A program made the translations under genes and the position numbers. Shown in pieces: positions 12,441 to 23,179 of a stretch of DNA of 62,599 bases; position 1 is the first letter of the stretch, and each line of letters opens with the position of its first letter. The stretch is from Alectoria sarmentosa (lineage: Eukaryota > Ascomycota > Lecanoromycetes > Lecanorales > Parmeliaceae), in contig WOGZ01000206.1 of assembly GCA_009733775.1 (NCBI GenBank), positions 1-62,599 of the forward strand. The letters are read 5' to 3'. The notes beneath the pieces are model-generated. The model was given only the letters and a program-made list of their open reading frames with translations. It was not told the origin of the DNA and ran no database searches.

Positions 12441-12917
12441 ATAATTATATAAATTAATTATAAAATAATTGCAAACGATAATACTCTTTTTATAATATTT
12501 TTTTTACGAGTTTTCATAATTCTAATAAAACTTGTTTAAATTATATATTATTTTTAATTTATAATATTTATATAAAATTAACATAAAGAAAGAAATAAAA
12601 TATAAGTATATAAACGTTTTATTTACTTTTAATTATAATTTTATAAAAAGTTTTATTATAAACGAGAAGAAAGTTCGAACGATCGATTTTTAAGTTATTT
12701 AATCATCGTTTAATATTTTTAACTACTATTTAATGTAAATAATAAATTATAATATTTCGAATTTTATTTGATATAAATAACGATTTATTTAATATTTCGG
12801 TTATTACTTAATGTAAATAATATATTATTATATTTGATTTTATTTAATATAAATACGAAATTATTATTTTTATTTATCGTCTACGAAAACGTGATTTTAA
12901 AGAAGAAAACAATTATT

Positions 12918-13128
12918 AAATCTTAATTTGTTATAAAAGTCGCTCGATTAAATGCGAAGATTTATTTCTTGAATTAAATTATGCGCAGTATTAATGAGCG
13001 AGGTATTTTCTCTTTTTAATATATTGTCTCTGAGAACTTTTATCGAATTTTTCAAAAATTAGTTATTAATTATATTATACATATTATTATCTGATCACGC
13101 ATATTTACTATATTTCTTTTAATAAATT
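12918..13128. repeat. ~210-bp direct repeat, copy 2
   Basis: Partner of 11005-11212, about 1.9 kb downstream; the satellite lies between the two copies. Confidence 0.65.
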
Positions 13129-15581
13129 TCGACGTTTCGATATTATATACTCGCTTGTTTTTTTATTAAATCGCGATATGACATAATTAATTTAAAATGC
13201 GTCGATAAAATAATTATTTTTATTAAAACGAAGTTTGTCTTGAATTCGTAATTTTCAATTCTCATATCGAAATTTATTAATATTATTAAAAATATATAAA
13301 TTTGATAATTTAAAATTAAGTATCGATTTTATTAATTATTTAAATCGTGATAAAAATGATAAAAATGATTTATGTGTTTTAAATTTATATGTTTTAGAAA
13401 ATCGATATATTTTTAACGTTTCGAGATTTTATAGCGAAGGCGAAAAAAAAGATATAAAGTTATTATATAACTTTTAATTTTATAACTCTTAATATATAAA
13501 CTATCTCTTCGACTAATTTTTTTAAAATCGTTAATAAAGATTTTCAGTAAATAAAGAGCGTTATATTTATAATATGCGTAATCGTAACGAATTAAAAAGC
13601 GAATAGCGAGTATATAAATTTTCGTATATAAAATAAAATTGATTATAATATATAAATAATTAACGTTATAAAGAAACGTATTTTAATGTTAATATAAAAT
13701 TTGATTAAAAAGAATTCATTATATGTTATATTTTCAACGTGATTAAATGTTATTAAATCGAATTTGTGAAACGTTATATTTTTTGTGACGAAGATAGATA
13801 TTATTATGATATGCGTAACGATTATAATGTTAAAATTTCGATAAAAACTTCATTGTTTCGATGTTAAAAATGTGTTTTTTTGCGAAAACGATAATAGACT
13901 CGTTTTTAAATTTATCGAATCGTCGTAAAGAATATAAATAATTTAAATATTGTTTTTTCGATAACATTAAATTTCGTCGAATGTTAATAAAATAACGATA
14001 AAGTTAAATATAATTAAGTGTGTTTTAATGCGAGCAAATTTAATAAAGCGAAGAAGAATTTTTTTAAAATGTGATATAAAACTCGTTTTTTGATAAATTA
14101 AATTGTTATTAAAAGTTCAAATAATGTAATATATATTCTTTCGAATAATGTAAATTGCGATATAAATATTTTAAATGTGAAATGTTTATATAATAGCAAG
14201 ACTTAGCGTGTTTTTTATTAAACTCGATCGCTTATTTCAAGCAAATAAAAAACTCGTATATTTTCTTCGTCGAGAGTACGAAAAAAACTTATTATAATGT
14301 TAAAATTAATATAAAGTTTAAGATTATATGAGTGTATATAACGAGAATAATAAGTTTAAAAAGAAAAAATTATATAAAAAGAAGAAAGGCTTATATATAA
14401 GTCGTAAAATCACGTTAAAGTCGATAAACTCGATAAAGCTAAATAGACAATAAAGCTAAATAAAGTACGCTCGTAACATTATTTTCTTTTTTTAATAACG
14501 ATGATTTTCAGCGCTGTAAACTCAAAAGATATACGTTTATCGCTTGTTTTACGCTTTCAAAATTCAAAATTTTTACTTATTTAAATCGAAGATAAATGTT
14601 CGTAATATAATTATAGCATCGAATTTAATTAAACTTAAATCGTTCAAAAATAGCATATTCGATGTTTTATCGAATCGCATATTGATTTAATAATGCGCTA
14701 GTTATATATGATTTAAAGTATTTATATTATTATCGTATATTTATTATTAAAACGCTAAAAATACGTATATTACGTCTTTTTTGCTATTAATGTTAATATA
14801 TAATAATAAATAAAGACATTACAAATTTTATTATCTCTCTTTAAGCTCTTTTTCAAGCTTAATTTCTTATATAAAATATTTATCGCATATATGTGTGTTA
14901 TTATTTTTCAACATTTGCTAATAGTTTGATTTAAAAGTTTCACTATATCTTAATTTTGTGTTTTTTATACTTTTATTATTAAATAATTTATATAAAATCG
15001 AATTGTCGTTTGATAGCAAATTTATTATATAAAAAATCGATATAGTTTATAAAAGTCGTATCGTTATCGTTTTGATTGCTAAGTTTGTTTTCGTTATCGT
15101 TATAGCAGACTCACTATTAATGAAAAGAGAAGAAATGTTATTTCGTTAACTTCTTTTTAATTCGCTTACAATACAAATGTTTTAATAATGCTTTATTCTT
15201 TTATTATTTAAAAACGATTTCGCTATCTCGATACGAGCTTTTTAAAATTCAATTATTATATAATAATTAAACTTAGAGATACGATGTCTCAAATTTCTAT
15301 TTTAACCTTAATTGTGATATCTTAATCTTAAGTTAATATTTTAACAAAGTCTCTATTAGCGCGATTTTTTGAATTCATTCGCTAATATAAATGAAATGTG
15401 TGATGTATAAAAAACGGATATCGAGATTTCTAGGCGATTTTAAGTGATTTGATATTTACATTTTTTATGATAACGATGAACTTCGCTATTTTTAAGTGCG
15501 ATCGATTATAAAATCGCTACGTTCGTTTATTAAATCGTATACGTTTTTCTTTATCGAGGATACGAAGGAAACTTATTATAA

Positions 15582-15735
15582 TGTTAAAATTAATATAAAG
15601 TTTAAAATTATATAAGTGTATATAACGAGAATAATAAGTTTAGAAAATTATATATAAAAAAAAGTTTATATGTAGGTTTCTAAATCACGCTAAAGTCGAA
15701 GAGTCGATAAAATTAAATAAAATACGCTCGTAACA
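15582..15735. repeat. LTR-like repeat, third copy (TGTTA...TAACA)
   Basis: A 154-bp copy with five-base inverted ends. It shares upstream flanking bases with the copy at 14298, as expected for the 3' LTRs of two elements of one family. See the retroelement entry at 9398. Confidence 0.6.
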
Positions 15736-16615
15736 ATTATAATATAATTTACATTTATCGAAATAGTTTTATAATTTTATAATATTGAAATTCATTTTTT
15801 TATAATAATATTTATGAATTTTGCGAGAATTTTTAAATTAAGTATTAATAATTTAATAAAAATCTTTTTAATAATTATATTTTTCGATTTTAATTGATTA
15901 TATAATATATAAAAAATATATATATATAATATAATGTTAATTAAAAATGTTTACGAAATATATTTATAATTTTATTTTTATATAAACAATTATATATAAT
16001 TTATATTAATATATCACGATTTAATTTTGCGTGAATAAATTTTCGCAAAGGTTCTCGATGGTCGTTAAATTAAAAAATTAAATTTTACACTAATCAAATG
16101 TGATTTTATTTTATTACTTAAAACTTAAACGTAAACGCGTTAAGCTAAAATTATAATATAAAATTATAATTTATATAAATCGATAAATATATTACGCATT
16201 TTATTTATTTATATTTTTAATTATTTATATAAATAAAGTTTTGCTGTAATATTTTATAATAATTAAATTCTTTTTATCATTCTCATATTTTTTTTCTCAC
16301 GTTTTTAAAATACAAATAAATATTCGTAATAATTTATAATAATTATTTAATTAAATAATGTAATTAACATATTTATCTTTTTATTTTAAATCAAAATTAT
16401 AAAAATATATAAAACTTTAAAAATTTAATAATTAGTTCAATCGTTAAAAATTCAAGTTTGAAACTTAAATATATATTATCTTCTGTATTTTAAATCTAAA
16501 TAGCATAATAACTCAGAAACCCTCTCACTATTATCCAATAACCATTTCACGCTCTCTATCTGTTCACTTCAGTGAACCTGCATCTTGGAAAAAAGCTTTC
16601 ATCGCGCCCATCAAC

Positions 16616-17451
16616 CTAGACCCAACCGTCCGTCCTCCTCGAGGATTCTTCACGCCACGTCCAAATGTTGATCGATGCGCACCGCTCCGGCTTCCACCCT
16701 AAAGGACGAAATACGAGCTCGTAATCTAGCTTCCCCAGTATCGCTGGCCCTAGAGTAGGCTCCAAGGCTGCATTAATTCTGAAGGCGTAAAGATCCACCT
16801 TCCCTATATTTCGTATGGTCATGATCCGGTTGTCTTCCGTCGACACGATCCTCTGATTGTTTTGAAAAATGATGCGGACAGTCAGGATTCGGAAGTTGGT
16901 CAGTTTTCGAACCGCCTGGAACAAGAGAGTAGAAGCACAGTCCTTAGAGACATATCCTTTACTGCCGTAGTAAAGTGTAATCGAACATGACTCCCGCATG
17001 ACCTCAGACCCTCCGAAGTACTCAATCAGCTTACAATCAAATAGTCGTGGTGTACTCTTACGACCCCATTCGACACCTTTCAAGTATATATGAAGAAAGA
17101 CGTTCTGGATCAGTCCGGTCGCTTTTGAACCTAGAGTTGGTATGGGAGGATGAGCTGTGGAGAAGTTCCCCAGTACCCGAACTTTACATCGAATCCGCAA
17201 TGCCGTGCTGAAGCTGCAGTCCCCTCGTTCCGAATCATTTTGGAAGTCTTGAAAAGATCAAGGCCGCCAGGGTTTAGGTGGGCCGTGCTCGCAATTCCGT
17301 CATAGATCTGCATTCGAATTTCGGCTGGGAGATTCAAGAAATAATGGAAGGTAGCAGCCACCACTGTTGGTTGATAGTCATTCTCTGTGGCTTCAATATC
17401 GGAGTTTGTGCTTGCACTACTTTCGGTTTCGACATTCTCAGGGTGGTTCAT
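16616..17451 (-). pseudogene. 2EXR/F-box-like domain protein, frame-broken
   Basis: Two overlapping minus-strand frames appear to form one gene. The N-terminal part (17451 down to about 17131) has an acidic leader and then FLNLPAEIRMQIYDGI, the LPxEIRxxIY signature of the fungal 2EXR/F-box-like domain, followed by FKTSKMIRNEG. The second frame (17200 to 16616, 194 residues) carries the usual unannotated C-terminal half. The frames differ by one position and overlap for about 70 bases. None of the GT/AG pairs I tried in the overlap joins them in phase, so a frameshift is more likely than an intron. It lies 100 bases from the edge of the AT-rich block. The domain's function in fungi is unknown. 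A sequencing error is the main alternative. Confidence 0.55.
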
Positions 17452-18912
17452 ATCGAGGCTGATTCGAAAGCAAGCCGAATCGGTAATGAGTTGCAGTAAG
17501 GAAAAAAGCTTCGAGGGGCGGAGGGAATTTATCTGATCATGTGAGTGTGTCGATCTTTTGAAGAGTGTTAAATTGTTGGCAGGGGCTTCCGATTGAGGAC
17601 TAGCAGCGCTAGAAACCGTTCACTTGCCAGGCAAAAGCTACCTGATCGAAAGGACCAATCATTGCCCCAATACAAGGAGGCATATATGAGGGAAAACGTC
17701 CTCCAAATAATCGTCTCATCTGCTGTTGGCGCCATTGCAACTTCCTACGCGCTCAATGAATTAGCACAACGAAGCTCTAAGGCTTTCGATGATGGAGGAC
17801 CTCCACGATGGTAAGGCTTTGAACGAGATTCATTGTGCTCTCCCGGACCGTGCCTGGCATACATGATCCTATAACGTCACTGGAACTAGTTTGCCTGGAT
17901 GTTCTCTTAGTGGCCCCGGGTTTGTGGAGAAGACTCATTAAATTCAACGTCAACACCTCGCGCTCATTTTTGTATGTCCTCCGCAGAGACACTATACGAA
18001 CGGAGCTGATTACCTGGCCAAGTACCAGATGGCCACCTTGGGCCAAGCATGTTACGAAAGGAAGCGGGAGACAGTGAAAAAATGGGGAGCTAGGGGCCGA
18101 GGGACGTTGTCCAACAAAACCATCAAAATCTGCAGCTTTCCACAAAAAAAAAATCTAGCCACAGAAAGTAGTAAACGACTTCAGATGTGGGCAATAGCAT
18201 CTCCGGAGTCAATACTCGGATACTAAACTTACCAATAATTCCTGTTGGATGAATACACTCACATGCTTTCACACACTTTCTTTTTTGCCATGTTTATTAA
18301 TACAAACAAACATATTCCTTTATTACATTGTGATTGCGTATCTTACTTCAACCTAACGTAAATGGTAAGATAAAAATAAGTAGACCTGCTCTTAGATAGG
18401 TAGATCATCATCTAAAGTCCAACTATTATTTTTCACAGGTTATGAGGCTGGAAGAAAAGCAGAAAACGGTTTTGTCGGGGCGGATAATGATGCTCGGAAG
18501 ACCCCACTCGGATAGAGTTTGGAGGCGCCGGCATACTTTCCTCATAGAAGGCTTGGCAACGGCCCGAGGGCCTCGCGTGTCTGTTTACTTTTCAAATGCA
18601 TACCTTATGTGAAAGACCCTTTCCCAAACACACAATCACACAATAAAAGCACCGACGAATTCCGCAACACACCGTTCCATGTCTGGAACAATAAATAAAA
18701 AACAACGGTTCTGCAGTACAGTATCAGTATGCCAAAATGAGCCCATCAAAATTATTGGGAGCGGTGGGTTCATGCTCCAACCCTTTTCACTCATGCACTT
18801 CTGCTGCAACGGCCCGCCTACATGCATAAAGTACTAACAGGCATTCTAGGTGGGAGATGACGTTCAGCAGAGGGAAGAGAAGACCGACAATTCAAGAGCA
18901 TCATCCACTGCA
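17452..18912. other. 1.46-kb stretch without a supported gene
   Basis: Only short overlapping frames on both strands (for example 17593-17814 plus and 17777-18145 minus) with no recognisable domain. The last few hundred bases should hold the promoter or a 5' exon of the next gene: the coding frame stays open back to 18850, directly after a TTCTAG acceptor-like site. Confidence 0.4.
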
Positions 18913-21108
18913 ATGGCCTCGAATTCCTGCATCAACCCCCGGAAGCACCCCCGCAGCTACGACCCAGCAACGCAGCTTGAGACTACAATTCACGAGGACA
19001 TTATACGACATGCTGGAGAAGAGAATGATCCAAGTTCCTCAAAGCGGATGCGGACAGAAGAGTGGCCACTCAAAAATTCGGACGAGGCAGCTAAGTCTGC
19101 TGATTTCTCTCAGCCGCCACAAAGGAAGCCTTCCTCGCCCCGTCAAAAACGGAGTAGTGTTTCGAGCACACGACCGTCCAAGTTCGTGGAAGGCAGCATG
19201 AACGACAGGATTAGCCAGCGGCCTCCAAGTCTCTACATACGTGAAGAGGAGGCTATGGAACAGTATGCGAGTGCCGACATGGAAGATGTGGATATGACTT
19301 ATGATGCGGGAATCGAATCGAACAAACCGTCAGGCATGTTCCGATTTGGCAAAGCCATCGCTAATGCTTTCAAGCCTGTCAACGTCTGGCAAGGGCTCAA
19401 CGGCATCTGGAAGGAGAAAGAAAAGGAGAATCAAGCGAAGCCAGAGAAAGACGTCCTGAAGGCGAAGGCAGAGTTGAAATATGCTGAGCTCAAGAAGAGC
19501 GGCTACAAGGGAACTCAAGATGCTCCAGCTCGTCGAGAGAGTCAAGTTGTTCCTGCAATCGAGAATGAGGGTGCCGATGAATCTCGACCGAGTTCTTTCC
19601 ACGACTCTGGGGTAGACGCTGACGGATATCGGTCGTCATCTGACCGAAAGGACAGTGATCAGTTTGTGCTGTCGACTGAGAATCTGATGCCTCCGCCACC
19701 GCTAATTGCTGGTCGTCGTTCTGCAAGCCCTTTCTCTGATGCTAGTTCTGGACGCCGCTCATCCTTTCGTTTTCACAAACCCTCATTGGAGGGTCTAAAG
19801 AAAGCCAAATCCCAAATTCACCTACCCTCAATCAAGGGACACGCTGAAGATGCACCTTTTGTGCCCTCATCCGAAACGAACGATACAGCAGGGCCAGGGC
19901 TACGCAGAGAAGCCTCAAAGAAGGACATCGCAAAGCAATACAAGCTCAGTAAGAAAGTGAGCGACCTGCAAAACAAGCTTGAGACCGCCCGTCGAGAATT
20001 GGAGCTGTCATTTCAAAAGGCCCCACCCCTTCCAGATCTTCCTGCACGCATTGAACGAAGACGATTTGTTCCCGGAGCTCTTGCTTCTCTCCCTTCTGAA
20101 CGACTGCTGACGCCACAAACCCATAATAACGATGGTGTCTCAAATGAGAGTGATCGACAAGCCGCTAACGCTGTCGGTGTGTACGGTGCCACCACAAGCA
20201 CAGACGACAAAGGCGACAAAACAGGAGAGCAAAATCGCAAGGACCAGAGTGAGAACGCAGTGGCCGCGAAACAGGCGCTATGGAACTGGAAAGCGAGTGA
20301 CATTGCGGCACGCAATACAGCAGCACGTCAGTCTAAGGCCTTGGGGGCCGGCACAGAGATTGATGACGTTCTAGAATCCGAAGCGGCCAAGGGTTCCGTA
20401 TCGAGAAAGAAAGGCGGAAGACCCAGAAGAACCCAGGAAGTAGAAATCTCTGCCAGCCACCATCCCTCTAGAGTACAAAAACGCCCGCCTAAGGTCTATG
20501 CAAAGACTCCACATAATTCGCCGATGACAAAAAAGGATGAAATGCCACCTGTCCCAGCGAAAGGCACATTGTTTGATCCAACTAAAGTCGATCAAGCTAA
20601 ACTCATGGCCATGCGAGCCATTTATGATAGCCACGCTCCATTCGGGAAAGCCTGGGACGACATGAAGAACCTTCGAAAGGAGTATCCTGGCGTGATGGAT
20701 GTCGAGTTGGTGGCATACATAAACAGCCAACCCGCATCGAATAAAGTCACAAATAAAGTCACAGATCACACTTCAGTCTCGCATGGAGACGGTCCATCAT
20801 CACCATTACTCGGCCGCCCACTGTCAACCTCGCCGATGAAGACACGAGCTAGAGGCTCAAAGCGTGGTATCTCTCCTCCACCGCCAAGCCTATCTTCTGC
20901 GAAGAAGTTTCATAAAGACCTCCACGCAGAGAAGTCACCCGTTCCTGCCAATGAAAATTCGCCCCAGACAGAAGAAAACGGGAATCCTTTGGCTACGAAG
21001 GCATTAAAGACGCGTGAAAAGGCACTGAACGCCGTGCGAGCTAGCATAGACAAGCCTTTGCCCGACATCAAGAGAGACGAATTTGAGTGGGATGACGATG
21101 TGTTTTAA
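18913..21108 (+). CDS. Conserved low-complexity, probably nuclear protein (function unknown)
   Basis: A single open frame of 731 residues from the first in-frame ATG. The frame is open to 18850, where TTCTAG could be the acceptor of an upstream intron, so a short 5' exon may be missing. Rich in Ser, Pro, Lys and charged residues. Features, counted from the ATG: an acidic N-terminal third, MFRFGKAIANAF and WQGLNGIWKEKEKE at roughly 140-170 followed by a Lys/Ala helix, several basic Ser/Arg stretches, a short coiled coil (SKKVSDLQNKLETARRELE) near 355-380, a KKGGRPRR AT-hook/NLS-like motif near 500, then a compact block (TLFDPTKVDQAKLMAMRAIY) and an acidic end WDDDVF. It resembles fungal proteins loosely annotated as nuclear RNA-binding, but I see no RRM or other fold that shows this. 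Confidence 0.8.
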   Translation: MASNSCINPRKHPRSYDPATQLETTIHEDIIRHAGEENDPSSSKRMRTEEWPLKNSDEAAKSADFSQPPQRKPSSPRQKRSSVSSTRPSKFVEGSMNDRISQRPPSLYIREEEAMEQYASADMEDVDMTYDAGIESNKPSGMFRFGKAIANAFKPVNVWQGLNGIWKEKEKENQAKPEKDVLKAKAELKYAELKKSGYKGTQDAPARRESQVVPAIENEGADESRPSSFHDSGVDADGYRSSSDRKDSDQFVLSTENLMPPPPLIAGRRSASPFSDASSGRRSSFRFHKPSLEGLKKAKSQIHLPSIKGHAEDAPFVPSSETNDTAGPGLRREASKKDIAKQYKLSKKVSDLQNKLETARRELELSFQKAPPLPDLPARIERRRFVPGALASLPSERLLTPQTHNNDGVSNESDRQAANAVGVYGATTSTDDKGDKTGEQNRKDQSENAVAAKQALWNWKASDIAARNTAARQSKALGAGTEIDDVLESEAAKGSVSRKKGGRPRRTQEVEISASHHPSRVQKRPPKVYAKTPHNSPMTKKDEMPPVPAKGTLFDPTKVDQAKLMAMRAIYDSHAPFGKAWDDMKNLRKEYPGVMDVELVAYINSQPASNKVTNKVTDHTSVSHGDGPSSPLLGRPLSTSPMKTRARGSKRGISPPPPSLSSAKKFHKDLHAEKSPVPANENSPQTEENGNPLATKALKTREKALNAVRASIDKPLPDIKRDEFEWDDDVF

Positions 21109-21676
21109 GATATTTTCATCAATAGTATCATGGCAACATGTGCGAACGTAACAACGGAGCTTTGGTCAGGGATTGAAGAGAATCCTGCCGAAACCCTGGG
21201 TATGTCTCCCAAAGGTGTCGGAGTCTGTCGATCTCGAATATCGACACTACCTCCTTGGTCTTCACGACCAAGGAGAACGACGGACAGGAATCTCTTTCCA
21301 TGGTCTTTTTCCTTTTTTCCTTTCCTCCAGATTGGACATGCTCGATACGAATGATGTCCTTGACGAAGCGAAGCGAGGCTCCGATTGGCTTGGCTTTGCT
21401 GTTGCAATTGAGCGTGGCGTCTGGTACATTGAGCGATCGATCATCTGGCCTGAACAGTTTGAACATGGGCGAATCGGAAGGATGAAATTGGCCATGACAG
21501 CTCCCCTGCCCTGTGTATGGAGGAGGATCAGGATGATGTAGATGAATGAAAGTTTGGGTTTGTGAATACTTTGTTCATAGGCTCTAAAGCTCCCAGCTGT
21601 ATGATAAAAATGAGCAGATGCAATCAATAAAGGTCGTACATATTCCATGAACCAACTCGGAATCAAATCCCCCTTT
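21109..21676. other. Convergent 3' region
   Basis: Lies between two convergent genes. Contains the 3' ends of both, with short frames on each strand and no supported gene. Confidence 0.5.
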
Positions 21677-23179
21677 TCACGTCGAATCACCGCTGGAACT
21701 CCCGCCGTCTTCTTCGCCTACGTCGTCAATCGCATCCATCAGCTGCCTCGCTGGATCTTCTTCTTCTTCTTCTTCATCCATCGCTCCCGCGTCGCCAGCT
21801 GCCGCCGCCGCCGCCGCCGCCTCGCCCCCCATCTCAACATCGCCGACTACTGCCCCACCGCCATCGCCTCCCAGCAGCAGCCCGCCCCCCGCGACCCCCA
21901 TTTCCTCCCCCCACCACTCCTTGAAAAGCGAGACCCGCTCGCTCCGCGCCCGCGCCATGCGCTTCCCCTCCCCCGTCTTCATCATGCCCTCCAACTTGAG
22001 CAGCTTGGTTTCGAAATGGCCCACGGCGTCCGCCAACGACGAAGCGCCGCGGTTGCCCTGTGCGCCGCCGTACGTGAAGGCGCGCGCGATGCCGATGGCG
22101 CCGAGGGCGTCGAGGCGGTCCGCGTCCTGCACGACGGCCAGCTCGGGGAACCGCCGCAGGGCGGAGAGGTGGATGGCTGGATGCTGCGTTTCGGTGCTGT
22201 AGGATATCGAGGCGCAGATGATGGAGGTCGTGATGGCGATGTGCGGGGGCCAGCCGAGGGCGATGAGGTGCGCTTCTACGGCCGGGGTGGTGGGCGGGAT
22301 GACGGGAGGGGGTTGGTGGTGCTGCTGCGGGGGGGGGAGGGGGAGGGAAGGGTCGATGGAGGAGGAGGAGGGGTTGGGGTATTGGGGGTCTAGGTTTGAG
22401 GGGGGGGAGGGGAGGGAGGAGGGTTGGGTCTGCGTCTGCGTCTGCGTGGGGGGTGGAGGAGGGTGCGGGTATTTGTGGTCGTCGATGTCGTGCATGAGCG
22501 CCACGAGCTCCGTGATGGTGCCGTCGAACTTGATGTGCTTGAACTTCTTCTGCTCCACGCGCTGGATCTCCGCGCTGAGCGCCAGCACCCGCTGCACGTG
22601 CTCGTAGTTGTGCGAGGCGTCAAAGTGCGCCTGCGCCATGAAGTCGCCGACGAAGGCGTGCGTCTTGGCCAGGAGCTGCTTCACCATGGCCCGACTCGGA
22701 TGCATGCTCGGCTCGCGCCGCTTCATCGGCTTCCGCTTCTGCGCGTTCGTCACCACGTTGCCGGCCTCGTCCCGCGGCAGCGTCTGCACCCAAAAGCCCC
22801 GCTCGTCCCTCGGCTTCACGACCCGCTGCGCCTGCCACCCCAGCCGCCGCACCGTCCGCCACATGGTGCTCTCGTCCACCAGCATGCCGCAGGCGCCCTC
22901 GAGGAATCGGCACATGTCCTTGATGTAGGCGTCGGGCCGGTCGGCGAGGTACAGGCGGAGGCGGTCCTCGTGGTCCGGGGTGATTTTGGGCGGGCGGCCG
23001 GTGCGGGCGCCCTTCTTGGCGGGGAGCCAGACTTCGCCGCAGTTATCGTAGAGCTTCTTCATCGCGCGCGCCTTCTTGTCCGAGATGGTGTGCGTGGCCA
23101 TGATGGTTTTGATGTCGTGGCCGGCGGCGAGGTCGGCTTTGATGCGGGCGCGGAGGGCGGTGGAGAGGGCGCGGGGCAT
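21677..23179 (-). CDS. HTH (transposase-type) fused to HD-domain phosphohydrolase
   Basis: One uninterrupted frame, 500 residues from the ATG at 23179 (the frame stays open 54 codons upstream, but that leader is His/Pro-rich and looks like 5'UTR). Residues ~1-125 are two helix-turn-helix units: a homeodomain-like N-terminal part, then GARTGRPPKITPDHEDRL...AYIKDMCRFL...VDESTMWRTVRRLGW, the layout of Tc1/IS630 transposase DNA-binding regions. A basic linker follows. From ~185 comes an HD hydrolase: SHNYEHVQRV (His190, His194), LMHDIDD (His230-Asp231), and VVQDADRLDALGAIGIARAF, the metal-binding motifs of YedJ/YpgQ-like phosphohydrolases. A Pro/Gln/Thr/Ser insert (~238-300) interrupts the HD part. 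No DDE catalytic domain is present. The region is strikingly GC-rich. Substrate unknown. Confidence 0.8.
   Translation of the reverse strand: MPRALSTALRARIKADLAAGHDIKTIMATHTISDKKARAMKKLYDNCGEVWLPAKKGARTGRPPKITPDHEDRLRLYLADRPDAYIKDMCRFLEGACGMLVDESTMWRTVRRLGWQAQRVVKPRDERGFWVQTLPRDEAGNVVTNAQKRKPMKRREPSMHPSRAMVKQLLAKTHAFVGDFMAQAHFDASHNYEHVQRVLALSAEIQRVEQKKFKHIKFDGTITELVALMHDIDDHKYPHPPPPPTQTQTQTQPSSLPSPPSNLDPQYPNPSSSSIDPSLPLPPPQQHHQPPPVIPPTTPAVEAHLIALGWPPHIAITTSIICASISYSTETQHPAIHLSALRRFPELAVVQDADRLDALGAIGIARAFTYGGAQGNRGASSLADAVGHFETKLLKLEGMMKTGEGKRMARARSERVSLFKEWWGEEMGVAGGGLLLGGDGGGAVVGDVEMGGEAAAAAAAAGDAGAMDEEEEEEDPARQLMDAIDDVGEEDGGSSSGDST

Larger units (their letters stand above)
9398..14478. mobile_element. 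Possible RIP-degraded LTR retrotransposon (~5.1 kb)
   Basis: LTR-like sequences at about 9398-9574 and 14298-14478 share a long core (AAGTTTAAAATTATAT, then GTGTATATAACGAGAATAAT) and an end reading GCTCGTAA(T/C)A. The second copy has TGTTA...TAACA ends. Five kilobases between them suits a Ty1/copia or Ty3 element, but every internal frame is destroyed, so the class cannot be read. A third copy at 15582-15735 follows the same upstream bases as the second (AACTTATTATAA), suggesting a second, truncated element. Confidence 0.5.
7441..16510. repeat. 9-kb AT-rich, RIP-like degraded repeat block
   Basis: No frame longer than about 75 codons and no gene. By eye it contains three copies of an LTR-like repeat (about 9398-9574, 14298-14478, 15582-15735), a duplicated ~210-bp segment (11005-11212 and 12918-13128), a 54-bp tandem satellite (12005-12440), a 10-bp minisatellite (8715-8836) and a partial copy of the left-block 146-bp repeat (16037-16158). 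This is a graveyard of nested mobile elements. C residues are rare and mostly retained in CpG. Confidence 0.85.
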
